Below, one piece after another: positions 6,901 through 15,207 of a DNA stretch of 64,000 nt. This DNA comes from Planctomycetia bacterium. GTDB taxonomy: Bacteria > Planctomycetota > Planctomycetia > Pirellulales > JACPPG01. The notes beneath the pieces were generated by a model. The model was not told the DNA's origin, did not search any database, and worked only from the letters and a program-made list of their open reading frames with translations. Both the position numbers and the translations under genes were made by a program. The stretch is taken from positions 30,206-94,205 of the forward strand of contig JACPPG010000067.1 of assembly GCA_016191115.1 (NCBI GenBank), written 5' to 3'. Every line of letters begins with the position of its first letter. The first letter of the stretch is position 1.

Positions 6901-9198
6901 GTCGATCGTCACGTCGTACTTGACCGGGCCAAAAATTAGTTCATACCAGTTGTTGGAGGCTCTATTCCAGGAGATGTTGTCGTTGCCCGCCGCGCCGTTG
7001 ATGGTGACGTTCCCGAAGAACTGCGCTTGGCTGCTGTAGCCGACGACGATGGTGTCGTTGCCGAGACCGGCATCGACATTGATGCCCTGGGCCAAATTGC
7101 CACTCATGCGGATCTGGTCGTTGCCGGAGCCGCCCAACCAACCGACTGACTCGAATCCGACCGTGGAAATGGCGAAGACGCCGTTATAAAAGATGACCAG
7201 GTTGGGCTGAATTTCGACGGTGTGATTGCTGGCCAGTAGATGATTGTCGAAAGTGATCGCGTCATTGCCGCTGCCGCCGTCGAGTATCCACGCCGGTATG
7301 AAGCCTACGTTCCCGGCGCCGACGATGAAGTTGTCGTCGCCGTCGTTGGCGTGAATCTCGACCGTCGGGAGGATGTCGTTGGCCAGGATGAAGTTGTTCG
7401 GGCCGAGGGTGGCGTTGAGAATAATGCGCGAAATATTCGAATAATTGAGCCCGCCGAAGGAGAGCGGCTTGTCGCGCGTGAGCGACGTGGCCGCGAGGTT
7501 GTAATTCAAGGAGAAGCTGTTGGACTGATCGTTGAGCGTGACGCTGTCGCCGCTGGCATTGTCGACCCCGTCGTACGTGATCAGGCCCGTCACGGAATCG
7601 AGGTTGCCGCCGCCGACGATGAGGCGGTCGCTGCCGCCGCCGCCGCTGACCGTCACCGGGGCCTGGATGATGTTCGTTCCGCCGTTGGGGGCAATGGAGA
7701 TCGTGTCGTCGCCGCCGTTGCCGTAGATCGCGAGGGACGTGAAAAGCCAGAGCGAATGAAGGGTGATGTATTCCGGACCGCCAAGTCCGTTGATGCTCGC
7801 GACGAGCGCGCTTCCGGCGTTCGGCATGTAGACGTCCGCGTCGCCGCCGTTGAGGAACAAATTGAGCGACTCCACGCCGTCGAACGAGGTCAGATTGATT
7901 CCGGTGCTGACCAGCGACGGGCTGTTGACGGTTATCGCATCGTAACCGGCGCCGCCCCACACGTTCAGCACGTCGTAGCCCGCTCCCGAGCCCAGGTTGA
8001 GCGCGATCGGGATCGAGCCGTAGAGCGAGTGGATCGTGACCGTGTCCGACCCACCGCCCATGTCGATCTTGATGTTGTTTATGGAATTGATCGGTAAAAC
8101 GCTGAGGATCGAGGAGGGGTCGGCGCCCGGGACGGGCGCGCCCAGCCCGAGAGTCACCAGCAGGTTGCCGCCGCTGATTTGAAGATCGAGCGTGTCGGGG
8201 CTATTGCCCGCCGGCGTCCGGATTTCCAGCGTTCCGCTGGCGTCGAGCCGATCGTAAAACGTTCCGAACTGGCTCGGCTCGTTGATCGTGTAGCCGTACG
8301 CGTCCTGGAAGACCCGGGCGACATTGCGGGAAGGAACATAACGCTCGCCTTTATTCCAAAAGCCATTGCCCGCGTCTTCACCTCCATAGTACGTACTGCC
8401 GTTGTAAACGACCGGCGGGTTGGTCGTGCTGCCGGTGTGCACGGCGTTGTACAGGTCCGCGGGGTTTCCCGTGTTGGCACTGCCGTTGAACAAGACGCGC
8501 CCGCTCGCGCCGTTGAAGAGCCAGTAGGTATTATTCAGGCCCCCGGCGCCGGGACCGGCCTCTTCGCGTCCGGTGGGGATCGCGATGTTGGTGTTGGACA
8601 GCAAGCCGCTGGTCCAGATCCGCAGCGACGGGTTCTTGGACGTTCCCAACACGTGGGTGGTCTCCAGCATCACCAGCGTGTAGAAGTCCAACTTGCCGGC
8701 CGCGTCGGTGCCGGCCTTGGCATTGCCGGCGAAAGCGTTGGTGATGTTGCCGTCGAACTCCGAGGAATCGTAGGGAGTCGGATCAATGAAGTAGCCACCA
8801 CCCAGGCCGTTGGTCCCGCCGGCCAGATTGATGGTGCCGCTGGTGGGCCTGCCGTCCGAAATCGTGCTCACACCCCCGGACCCGCCAATCCCCGTTCCGG
8901 CGATCGAGAGGCTGATGTTGATGTTGTTGGAGCCATTGTTGAAATTCGCGACCACGCGCGACCAGGTCGCAAAAGCGGCATCGGCGTCCGCGCGGGCGGC
9001 GGCGGCGGCTGGGCCGAAGACGGCGTCGAAGCCATCGGAGCTATTTCCGCGGTTGGTCCAGGTGATCGTCGACAGCATCCGCCGATCTTCCAGCGGCTCG
9101 AAGCCGAGATGACGCGGACGTGGCGCTTTGTGACGAGCCGTTTTAGGCCGGCGCACAACGTCAAGAGTTCGCCGGCCACCGTCGCGCAAACTGGCCAT
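3991..9198 (-). CDS. Giant secreted dockerin type I protein with metalloprotease-like N-terminal domain
   Basis: A 1735-residue secreted protein. The N-terminus carries the planctomycete export motif HLGFEPLEDRRMLS. It is followed by a domain resembling planctomycete NF038122-type metalloprotease regions, where the expected HExxH reads LETTH (VMLETTHVLGTS), so the first metal-binding His is missing. The middle is a long array of Gly/Asp/Asn-rich GGxGxD-like beta-repeats, then Ig-like segments. Two dockerin repeats follow (NGDGIVDISDIQ and NADGLVDISDIQ), then a low-complexity tail. The ATG at 9198 follows AAGGA. The protein may be a surface or matrix component. A membrane-anchor-like tail lies in frame after the stop codon. 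Confidence 0.85.
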   Translation of the reverse strand: MASLRDGGRRTLDVVRRPKTARHKAPRPRHLGFEPLEDRRMLSTITWTNRGNSSDGFDAVFGPAAAAARADADAAFATWSRVVANFNNGSNNINISLSIAGTGIGGSGGVSTISDGRPTSGTINLAGGTNGLGGGYFIDPTPYDSSEFDGNITNAFAGNAKAGTDAAGKLDFYTLVMLETTHVLGTSKNPSLRIWTSGLLSNTNIAIPTGREEAGPGAGGLNNTYWLFNGASGRVLFNGSANTGNPADLYNAVHTGSTTNPPVVYNGSTYYGGEDAGNGFWNKGERYVPSRNVARVFQDAYGYTINEPSQFGTFYDRLDASGTLEIRTPAGNSPDTLDLQISGGNLLVTLGLGAPVPGADPSSILSVLPINSINNIKIDMGGGSDTVTIHSLYGSIPIALNLGSGAGYDVLNVWGGAGYDAITVNSPSLVSTGINLTSFDGVESLNLFLNGGDADVYMPNAGSALVASINGLGGPEYITLHSLWLFTSLAIYGNGGDDTISIAPNGGTNIIQAPVTVSGGGGSDRLIVGGGNLDSVTGLITYDGVDNASGDSVTLNDQSNSFSLNYNLAATSLTRDKPLSFGGLNYSNISRIILNATLGPNNFILANDILPTVEIHANDGDDNFIVGAGNVGFIPAWILDGGSGNDAITFDNHLLASNHTVEIQPNLVIFYNGVFAISTVGFESVGWLGGSGNDQIRMSGNLAQGINVDAGLGNDTIVVGYSSQAQFFGNVTINGAAGNDNISWNRASNNWYELIFGPVKYDVTIDGGTGYNTLAIDETTRSAAGYYLYADRFYATDGAVFPEGFDINYDNMQAMSLSAGSGTTNVGVYGTSSDIDVGNQISIALGGGNDNVYLYPHDAQGNLTINGNVGIGGGAGTDSLFVVDSASPVPAAYAFANPFGAGTQNITGVGSGGFGIASDFEAITMTGSAGDDVYNINSYKSGMGLTINGGLGDDLCNFGNGDVAANVTSIASFLFNGEQGIDTFNLRNANPANSFTYTAAANTTLQVSRTFPTSYFVSLEYYNTEQKAVYAGPAVDIMNITSFASGEFSFHGAGGDDALNLPTSSDLLGRRVNFFGDAGTANRINQVTNSKTAPSTLHVSQNTIGAFAGDNFFAPGGSVFFDSVQIIGLRMGSGADTAYMQPDAVAAISIVGGNPTAAPGDTLNLALATAQNYVVNGSPASGNVTSDNLKTLTYSGFETGPNVDAVAPFIVAQSYDDSGLVPTIFVEFSEDVSSALTVDFLELINTTTAQQVPPGLMAVTYDAGTNTASFTFPGYTDGILPAGDYTAKIYGTLTDSVGNPMGVETPFGFTVSPVVTTGPRVTGVWVASNAWQPTFYTQLEDNNLGTVNGYAIPGGADQLKTLPWFRPGTNQGLDRISLQFDSNVDVQQSDLVVNGVTLPEYSFLPVDGGGFSYDDTTFTATWTLSQPIGTDNLTLHLDGDSASGVRDLSGHLLDGEWTDQVSNFASGNGVAGGGFDFQFKVLPASVNGDGIVDISDIQAIAVHWLQAFPPADINADGLVDISDIQLVAARWLTTGPGAGSGTQLGGGGGAGSEAALGGGSGGGTLEAAFAFAAPRALFDATTSPSAAAPPAADLATPVAPGKATNGVAQSDTVMAAVQAPPLVSTSRIGSNAVTLDAEPSPASRIGGVGERGSLSARDLSIASARATDAVLGGGRLTRASTDTRRLTTDGDRSSATPAIDALIANYEWDSPHDGASEELAAGLFRRLSAGRGARA

Positions 9199-9306
9199 CG
9201 GTCGGTCCTTTTGTGAATTGCCAGGGCGGACCCCCCCATCGGAACCGGGGGCGGTCTCGCAGCCACCTTGGAAATAGCCATCGGCGCTCAAAACGCACAA
9301 GAAATC

Positions 9307-12300
9307 TCAAGATTCCTTGGCGTTTGCGTGGCTGCCCATCAGCGCCTCGGCCTCCCGGAGCAAGCGAAGCGTGGTCGCGCGCTCATGCCAGGCTCCCCAG
9401 ACTGGATCCCAGGCGTTGGCTTGGTCGAGCTTGCGGAGATCGGACTGATCGATCCAGGATTTGGCTTCGGCAAGGCACCGGCCCGCGTCGTCAGAATGAC
9501 CGAGTTGCTGGTGCGCCATGGCCAGAAAGCACCAATCCGCAGCGCGCAGGCGACTGACGTTGGACGCTTGCCGTATCTGCTCGATGGCCTGCTCGAATTC
9601 ACCGACTCGGTAAAGCACTGAACCCAAGAGGCGCGCTCCGCCCGTGTAATGGGCTGCGCCGAGCCGCGCCAAAGGGATGAGGCGTTTCATGTCGGAAATG
9701 GAGTCCGGCGTCAGCATGCAGGCGTGGACGACGTCATACGCGCTACTTTTGTCCTGTGTCCCTTCAAATCGCTCCAGCATGTCGCTGCACGCGCGCCGAA
9801 AGTCGGCCATCTGGTCCCCTGCCAAAAATGCCAGCGCCTGGAATTTCCACAGGTCGACATCGTCGGGCTGCAGTTGCGCTGCGCTGGCAAAGGCCGCGGC
9901 GGCGTCGTTCCATTCCTTGCGACGCACGTGCAGGTATCCGCGGACGCGGTAAGATTCAAGAAGCGTCTGGACGTCGCCGGGCCGAAGTTCTAGCGCGGTC
10001 GCATATTCGGCCTCGGCCTCGTTGAATCGTCGCAGACCCGCAAATGAGCGTCCGCGGAGGAGGTGGATGCGGGGATCTGGCTCGGGCAATGGCAGGGCCA
10101 ATCGCTCTCGTGCCTCGCGAAAGAGCACCTGGCACTCCAGCCAGTCCCAGCAATCTATCGGCCAATGGCCCGTGGCACCCTGGCTCATGGCCCAACGCTC
10201 CGTTCCTCCCGCGCACTTGTCCCGCGTCCACCGGTCGATGGCCGCGGCGGCGCTATCGAGCGCTTGCCGGGCGTCGTTAGCCTGACCGAGTTCTTGGTAC
10301 GCGATGGCCAGAACGGCGTAGTTCAGCGGCTTTGAAGCCCATGCGGCGTCCGCCATCAAGGATTCGCGGCAGCGAAGGATTGCCTTCTCGTACTGGTGGG
10401 CCCTGCAATGAGCCAACCCCAGCACGTACAAGAACCAAGGGCCCCGGGCGGCCCTAGCGACAGTCTCCTCTTGCAATGCCACCCACTGCTCGGGAGCTTC
10501 TCCCGGGTCACGCGACACGACGGATGTCCGGACAAGTTCGCACGCGAAGGCCACATTGTTCGTATCGACGAACCGCCGGGGCATCCGCTCGGCGATCCGG
10601 CGGCAACCTGCCGTGTCGTTGACATACAGGCGCGCCACGGCGAGCTGCCACCATCGCGAAGCGATCCGTGGCTCCTTCAGGTCAAATGCCCGAGCCAGAT
10701 CGACGGCAGCCAACTCCCACAGACCGAGACCCGCATACAAATGCCCGCGCGCCTCCCAGCCGTCGGCGGAATCCGGCAACAGCTCGGTAACTTTGGCGAA
10801 GGCCGCCTCGGCGTCGTCCCAATAGTGCATCTCCGCGCAAAAGCGCCCCTGGTCCAACAGCGCGCTCGCCGACTTCAGGCGCACAAGTCCTTGACGGATT
10901 TCAGTCGCGCGGGCGTCAGACTCTTGGCGCGCGATCCATTCTCCTCGTCGCGCCGCTTCCGCGTCGCGCCATTTCCACAAAACGCCCGCGAAACCCACCG
11001 CAATCACCAGGAACAACAGGGCGCTCAGGCTGGTCACGGCGGGATTCCGCCGACACCAGCGGTAAGCCTTTTCCCACAATCGCGTGCGACGGGCCAGAAT
11101 GGGACGGCCCGCCAGAAAGCGATCCAGATCCTCGGCCAGACAGACGGCGCTCGCGTAGCGGTGGCGGGGGTCCTTCGCCAGGCACTTCAGGCAGATCGTT
11201 TCCACGTCGCGCGGCAGCCCCCGCTGTACCCGGGACGGCGCAATCGGATCGTCGCAAATCACTTGTTGCAGCGTCCCAAGCACCGTCTCGCTACGAAACG
11301 GAGGGCGGCCCACCAATAGCTCGTAGAGCACCGCACCCAGCGCATACACGTCCGACACGGGGCCAATCTCGTCGAGCTTTCCCAGCGCCTGCTCGGGCGC
11401 GAGGTATCCAGGTGTCCCCAGCAAGTCGCCCGTGTGCGTCGGGTCGCCGTTGGCAGCGCCGCTCGTCTCGGCGCCCACGCGTTTCGCCAGGCCGAAATCG
11501 GCGATTTTCGGCGTCCACCCCAAGCTGAGCAAGTCGGCCGGAGCTTTGCCGGTGTCGGCGGCTGCGGTCGAGAGGGAGAATAGGATATTTGCCGGCTTGA
11601 GGTCCCGGTGCAGTACGCCGTGAGCGTGCGCATAGTGCATCGCCCGCGCGAGCAGCGCCATAAGGGCCGCTGACGTCCGTGCGGAAAGCGTTCGCATCCT
11701 GAGTAACTCATGCAGGCTGCCTCCGTCGACATATTCCAGGACGAGCACGTCGTGCGTCGGAGTCTTGAGGACGTCGTAGAGGTGCACGATGTTGGGATGC
11801 GACAGCCGCGCGACCACCTCGGCCTCGATCTGCAGCCGCTCGACCTGCGCCGCATCGCGACCGCTGTCGGCCCACAGCAACTTCAGGGCCACGGTGCGTC
11901 CGAGCCGTCGGTCGCGAGCCTTGTAGACGACCCCCGTTCCGCCGCGGCCCAGCTCGCCGAGAATCTCGTAGTTATCCAGACCCTGCTGCGAGGCCACCCA
12001 TCGCAGACGCTCGGCCGTGGCCTGGACATCCGAGGTCGCATCGCGCGATTTCCTGACTTCAATCGCATCGTCGCGCTCGCTGAGAGCATCATCCAACTCC
12101 ATTTGCTGACAGAGTACACCCGCGAAATGCGGGAAACGTCGCGCGTATTCGTCGGCCGTCGGCTTCTCGCCCATCTCACTACGGATCAGGAACTCGCCAT
12201 AGATCAGATCGACCGCATGCTCCGGGCTGTCGCGCAGCGTCGGATAGCGATCGAGCAGCCGCTCGACCAGTAGCCGCTCGCCACCGGCCCACCTCTCGCG

Positions 12301-12393
12301 CTGCGTGGCGTGCAGCATTGTCACCAACCGATCGTGGTGATCGTGAGCTTCGCCAGCGGCCGAGACCCGGAGATTCTGGCGATCGTCAATCAT
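9307..12393 (-). CDS. Transmembrane Ser/Thr protein kinase with C-terminal TPR array
   Basis: A 1028-residue PknB-type kinase. The N-terminal 140 residues are a planctomycete kinase leader. The kinase domain starts at NYEILGELGRGGTGVVYKAR with the catalytic Lys in VALKLL (about 171), and has HRDLKPAN, DFGLAKR and GTPGYLAPEQ, so it should be active. A single membrane helix lies near residues 452-472, followed by about 550 residues of TPR-like repeats, presumably on the other side of the membrane for protein contacts. The start lies 7 bases after the stop of the ECF sigma factor gene, so both are in one operon. In planctomycetes such sigma/kinase pairs are thought to form a phosphorylation-controlled module. 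Confidence 0.93.
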   Translation of the reverse strand: MIDDRQNLRVSAAGEAHDHHDRLVTMLHATQRERWAGGERLLVERLLDRYPTLRDSPEHAVDLIYGEFLIRSEMGEKPTADEYARRFPHFAGVLCQQMELDDALSERDDAIEVRKSRDATSDVQATAERLRWVASQQGLDNYEILGELGRGGTGVVYKARDRRLGRTVALKLLWADSGRDAAQVERLQIEAEVVARLSHPNIVHLYDVLKTPTHDVLVLEYVDGGSLHELLRMRTLSARTSAALMALLARAMHYAHAHGVLHRDLKPANILFSLSTAAADTGKAPADLLSLGWTPKIADFGLAKRVGAETSGAANGDPTHTGDLLGTPGYLAPEQALGKLDEIGPVSDVYALGAVLYELLVGRPPFRSETVLGTLQQVICDDPIAPSRVQRGLPRDVETICLKCLAKDPRHRYASAVCLAEDLDRFLAGRPILARRTRLWEKAYRWCRRNPAVTSLSALLFLVIAVGFAGVLWKWRDAEAARRGEWIARQESDARATEIRQGLVRLKSASALLDQGRFCAEMHYWDDAEAAFAKVTELLPDSADGWEARGHLYAGLGLWELAAVDLARAFDLKEPRIASRWWQLAVARLYVNDTAGCRRIAERMPRRFVDTNNVAFACELVRTSVVSRDPGEAPEQWVALQEETVARAARGPWFLYVLGLAHCRAHQYEKAILRCRESLMADAAWASKPLNYAVLAIAYQELGQANDARQALDSAAAAIDRWTRDKCAGGTERWAMSQGATGHWPIDCWDWLECQVLFREARERLALPLPEPDPRIHLLRGRSFAGLRRFNEAEAEYATALELRPGDVQTLLESYRVRGYLHVRRKEWNDAAAAFASAAQLQPDDVDLWKFQALAFLAGDQMADFRRACSDMLERFEGTQDKSSAYDVVHACMLTPDSISDMKRLIPLARLGAAHYTGGARLLGSVLYRVGEFEQAIEQIRQASNVSRLRAADWCFLAMAHQQLGHSDDAGRCLAEAKSWIDQSDLRKLDQANAWDPVWGAWHERATTLRLLREAEALMGSHANAKES

Positions 12394-12400
12394 CGTCGCT

Positions 12401-12982
12401 TCATCCCGTGCTTAGTTCTTGGGCAACTCGTTCGAAGGCCCTGACGAGCTGCATTCTCCGGGCTTGCGGCTCACCGCCTAACCGTGCCGCGACGTCGGCC
12501 CAAGACAGACCTTCGATCCGTAGGTCGGCGATCGCCCGCTCCAGCTCATTGAGGCTCGCGCGCACGCGGCCGTACAACTCGTGATCGGCCACCTCGCGGC
12601 TGGGGGTCGAACCGTCTTCGGCGATCTGTGCGATGTCTCGCAAACCCAGATTCAGAACGCGACGATCATCGCGGCGCTGGCGCCGGTGGCGGCGAGTTTC
12701 CACGACGAGCCTGTTGCGTGCCATGGTCGCCAGCAAGGCAACCAGTTGTTGCGGGTGATCCAATTCGTAGTCGCCCTGAGCGGCTCGAGCAAAAAAGCTG
12801 CCTAATACCGACTGGGAAATATCCATCGAATCGAACTTGGTTCTCAAACGCGGGTCGCGCAGGCGCATCCGCACGGCGCGACGGACGATTGGCTCGTAGC
12901 AACGAACGAGCTCGGCGGCGGCCGCATCGTCGCCGAGACGGATGCGTCGTACAAAGGTGGCAAACTCGATGTCGTCGTTCAT
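12401..12982 (-). CDS. ECF sigma factor, planctomycete kinase-linked type
   Basis: A 193-residue sigma-70 family ECF factor. Region 2 is visible around RCYEPIVRRAVRMRL, KFDSMDISQSVLGSFFAR and LLATMARNRLV; region 4 is the helix-turn-helix in IADLRIEGLSWADVAARLG followed by the recognition helix. The length is normal for the family. I chose the ATG at 12982; the longer reading starts inside a decayed peptidase fragment. The gene ends 7 bases before the kinase start. No anti-sigma gene is seen, which fits the planctomycete ECF groups controlled by the neighbouring Ser/Thr kinase. Confidence 0.9.
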   Translation of the reverse strand: MNDDIEFATFVRRIRLGDDAAAAELVRCYEPIVRRAVRMRLRDPRLRTKFDSMDISQSVLGSFFARAAQGDYELDHPQQLVALLATMARNRLVVETRRHRRQRRDDRRVLNLGLRDIAQIAEDGSTPSREVADHELYGRVRASLNELERAIADLRIEGLSWADVAARLGGEPQARRMQLVRAFERVAQELSTG

Positions 12983-13121
12983 CTTCGGTCGCGGGACGGA
13001 CAGGTGGAAACATCGGACCTGTGAGAGCTCGCGCGACACGGCATCGTCGAGGGGCGGACCGACGGCCCCGATTATAGCTGTCTGGAACAGGGTTGGCCCG
13101 CCCAAAGTCTGGCCTTGCCAT

Positions 13122-13310
13122 TCAAAAGGCGACGACCGTGAAACCATCGGAGACGAACCCGGGATCCACGTTGATCGTGAACGGCGAAAACTTCTCCGCC
13201 ACCCACTGCCAGATGTCATTGATCGTAGCAATCTCGGCGGCGCTAAAGTTGTTGAAATCCCCGTCTGTCGAGAACGACTGAACCGGCGCAGAATTTGTGA
13301 ATTGCCAGAC
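13122..13310 (-). pseudogene. Fragment of a secreted peptidase-family gene
   Basis: Minus-strand frame with no start codon, ending at TGA 13124-13122. It encodes VWQFTNSAPVQSFSTDGDF, then NNFSAAEIATINDIWQWVAE, then KFSPFTINV. This matches the core of a planctomycete secreted protein family (segments like FSDGDFNNFSAAE..IWQRVAEDFAPFNINV) that lies before a putative metalloprotease region. Here only about 60 codons remain, without signal sequence or catalytic region, so it is read as a gene remnant. It lies between RNA copy C and the sigma factor gene. Confidence 0.6.
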
Positions 13311-13422
13311 TCGAACGCAACCGGGTTATCGTTCTGAATTGCTCGCCTGCCACGCGCGCCGCCACCGCGTCAGCGCCCGCCCACCGCGCGTCCGCGTTGA
13401 CCACGACCGGGCGACGTGAAAC

Positions 13423-13472
13423 AAAAAAGCCGACGTGGCCGATCGCCCGAGGGCATTCGACCACGTCGGCTT
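13423..13472 (-). terminator. Intrinsic terminator of RNA copy C
   Basis: AAGCCGACGTGGTCG (13472-13458) pairs fully, with one wobble, with CGGCCACGTCGGCTT (13441-13427), followed by six T residues (13428-13423). Confidence 0.88.
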
Positions 13473-13534
13473 ACTCGTCACCGAGCCTCCCAGCGCAAGC
13501 CGGGCTGCTCCTTATCTAGTCATCCGACGACTAT
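13423..13534 (-). ncRNA. Structured small RNA, copy C
   Basis: Third copy of the element, about 10 kb from the other two. It has the same GTCGTCGGATGACTA 5' segment and the hairpin GAGC-AG-CCCGGC...GCTGGG-AG-GCTC, whose inner pairs differ from copies A and B yet still pair. The GGTGACGAGTAAGCC linker is identical to that of copy B. The terminator is complete. Downstream lies only a decayed gene fragment, which favours an independent sRNA over a leader. The segment 13535-13678 otherwise holds only this RNA's promoter and the 3' end of the PqaA-like gene's transcript. Confidence 0.78.
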
Positions 13535-13540
13535 GGCCTG

Positions 13541-13568
13541 AGTATAGAGGCTCCGATGCACGATGCAA
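13541..13568 (-). promoter_or_regulatory. Sigma-70 type promoter of RNA copy C
   Basis: Minus-strand TTGCAT (13568-13563), 16-base spacer, TATACT (13546-13541). The spacer has CGGAGCCTC before the -10, as in the other copies. Confidence 0.75.
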
Positions 13569-13678
13569 GCAGATTGTTTGACCACGTCCTGGCGTCGCGG
13601 AGCAAATCTTTCCCTTCATCGTCCTTCGTGGCGCGTGTGCCGCATCGCGCTGGCCCACCGCGCACGCATCGTGGGCGG

Positions 13679-15091
13679 TCACTTCTTGAGCGCATCCGCC
13701 CACCGAAACGGCAGCACGTCCGGCACGACGCTCACCTCGGTCGTGAATTTGAACGGATACTTGCCGCCGCTTGCGTACACCAGCTCGACGAAGAAGGCCG
13801 TGAACCCCTTGTCCGGCTTCGGCACCTGGCCCACGTACACGCCGCTCGTCTTTTCCGAAAGCGGGCTGGTGGTGTACGCCTTGCCGATCGTGTCGACGCG
13901 GAAGTCGCGGGCGTCGGGATTCGTGGCCTGCCACAGGTTCACTTCCCGCGGCCGGTCCTGCGCCGTCACCACGAGCGAGCCGTCTTTTTCCTTCTTCCAG
14001 GAGAACTTGGGCCGCGGCGTGCCGTCGAGGATCGCCTGATAAAACGCCTGCAGGCTCTCCCGCGCGTCGCTCCCTTCCAGATTGTGCTTGGCGTTGGGGA
14101 CGTAACGCAGGTGCTTTTCCTCCGGCATCGCCGCGTAATAGAACTGCGAATTGTCCGGCAGGAAGAACTGGTCGCCCGAGGCGTTGATGAGGAACTTGGG
14201 GATCGAGAGGCGCGGGCGGTCGCGGTAGTTGTACGGGTCCTCGATCGCCAGCACCTCGCGGTATTCGGGCGTGCCTACCTTGTCGGGGAAAATCTTGTGC
14301 CGCACGTAGTCGCCCAAGGCCGGCGAGAAGAAACCGTACGCCTCGTAGTGGTGCTTGGTGATTGCTTCCGAGTTCAAGGCATCGATCACCATGGGCACAA
14401 TGGCGATCACGCGCGGGTCGACGGTTCCCACCAGCCAGGTGGTCCAACCGCGTTTCGATCCGCCGGCGACGACGAACTTGTCGATCGCGAGCGATCCTGC
14501 TTCGCTGCCGGCCATGAACTGCTGGATGGCGTCCATGGCGCGGACGCCGCTTTTCACCATTGCCAACCGCACCAGCCACGTCTCGTCGCGCGTGGCGATG
14601 TACTTGACGCGGGTGTAAGCGATCAGGTCATCTTCCGAGCGACCCTTGTCGTTGGAGTCGGCGAAGAAAAGCGGCTGGTTGGGAACCATGCCCAGCTCGG
14701 CCACCACGGTGTTGGTCCCCTGGGCCAGGCTGACGACGCGCGCGGGCGCGGCCTTGGGCGGCTCGTCTTTGTTGCTGCCGCCGCCGATATAGAGGAAGGC
14801 CGTGCTGCTCTTGGCATTGTCCGGTTTGACGATCGACAGCCAATGCTTCCACACCGGCCGGTCGACTTCCTCGGCCGTGCGCCAAGTCTGCGACGTCAAT
14901 TCGAGGATGTAGGTCGTGTACCCCTCGCCCGGAATCTTGGCCGCCAGCTTCCAGGCAAACAAGGGATCCGCTTTGGCGATATAGCGGTCAAGCGCGGTCT
15001 CAGCCGCCAGGCAACGTGCTGCGCCGCACAGGATGAGCGCCGCGGCGAGAAGTTGGACATGCCCACGCCGAAACAATGTGATGGCCGCCAT
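13679..15091 (-). CDS. PhoPQ-activated pathogenicity-related (PqaA) family protein
   Basis: A 470-residue secreted alpha/beta-hydrolase-like protein of the PqaA family (PF10142). The signal peptide is residues 1-30 (hydrophobic LLAAALILCGAARCLA). Family blocks are IPGEGYTTYILELTSQTWRT, AFLYIGGGSN, and the nucleophile-elbow region FVVAGGSKRGWTTWLVG, where the Ser of GGSKRGW is the expected catalytic residue. LINASGDQFFLPD and YVPNAKHNLEGSD look like the acid and His segments. The start at 15091 has GGAGGAG upstream. Substrate unknown; the name comes from Salmonella and does not imply pathogenicity here. The penicillin acylase gene lies upstream on the same strand. Confidence 0.88.
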   Translation of the reverse strand: MAAITLFRRGHVQLLAAALILCGAARCLAAETALDRYIAKADPLFAWKLAAKIPGEGYTTYILELTSQTWRTAEEVDRPVWKHWLSIVKPDNAKSSTAFLYIGGGSNKDEPPKAAPARVVSLAQGTNTVVAELGMVPNQPLFFADSNDKGRSEDDLIAYTRVKYIATRDETWLVRLAMVKSGVRAMDAIQQFMAGSEAGSLAIDKFVVAGGSKRGWTTWLVGTVDPRVIAIVPMVIDALNSEAITKHHYEAYGFFSPALGDYVRHKIFPDKVGTPEYREVLAIEDPYNYRDRPRLSIPKFLINASGDQFFLPDNSQFYYAAMPEEKHLRYVPNAKHNLEGSDARESLQAFYQAILDGTPRPKFSWKKEKDGSLVVTAQDRPREVNLWQATNPDARDFRVDTIGKAYTTSPLSEKTSGVYVGQVPKPDKGFTAFFVELVYASGGKYPFKFTTEVSVVPDVLPFRWADALKK

Positions 15092-15132
15092 GTTGGGCTC
15101 CTCCGCCTGAGTGTTCGTACGACGAGACCACA

Positions 15133-15180
15133 TCACCCCCTCACCCCGGCCTCTCCCGTGAGGGGTGAGGGGAGAGGGGG
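15133..15180. repeat. CCCTCACC-type intergenic palindrome, copy 2
   Basis: CCCCTCACCCC (around 15136-15146) pairs with GGGGTGAGGGG (around 15160-15170) to form an 11-bp stem between the penicillin acylase stop and the PqaA-like start. A related element is at 2752-2788. Confidence 0.65.
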
Positions 15181-15207
15181 TTCTCTACGCCTCATCAAAC
15201 TTCCGAC

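Noticed and set aside
4345..9216. Several long plus-strand frames inside the dockerin gene
   Set aside because: They are antisense to repeated Gly/Asp codons of the real gene and have no recognisable motifs.
9307..12982. Sigma factor and kinase as an anti-phage or toxin module
   Set aside because: The pair matches the known planctomycete ECF/Ser-Thr kinase arrangement, and no defence genes lie nearby.
13243..13464. 73-codon frame between RNA copy C and the sigma factor
   Set aside because: It overlaps the peptidase remnant in another frame and the small RNA terminator; no family similarity.
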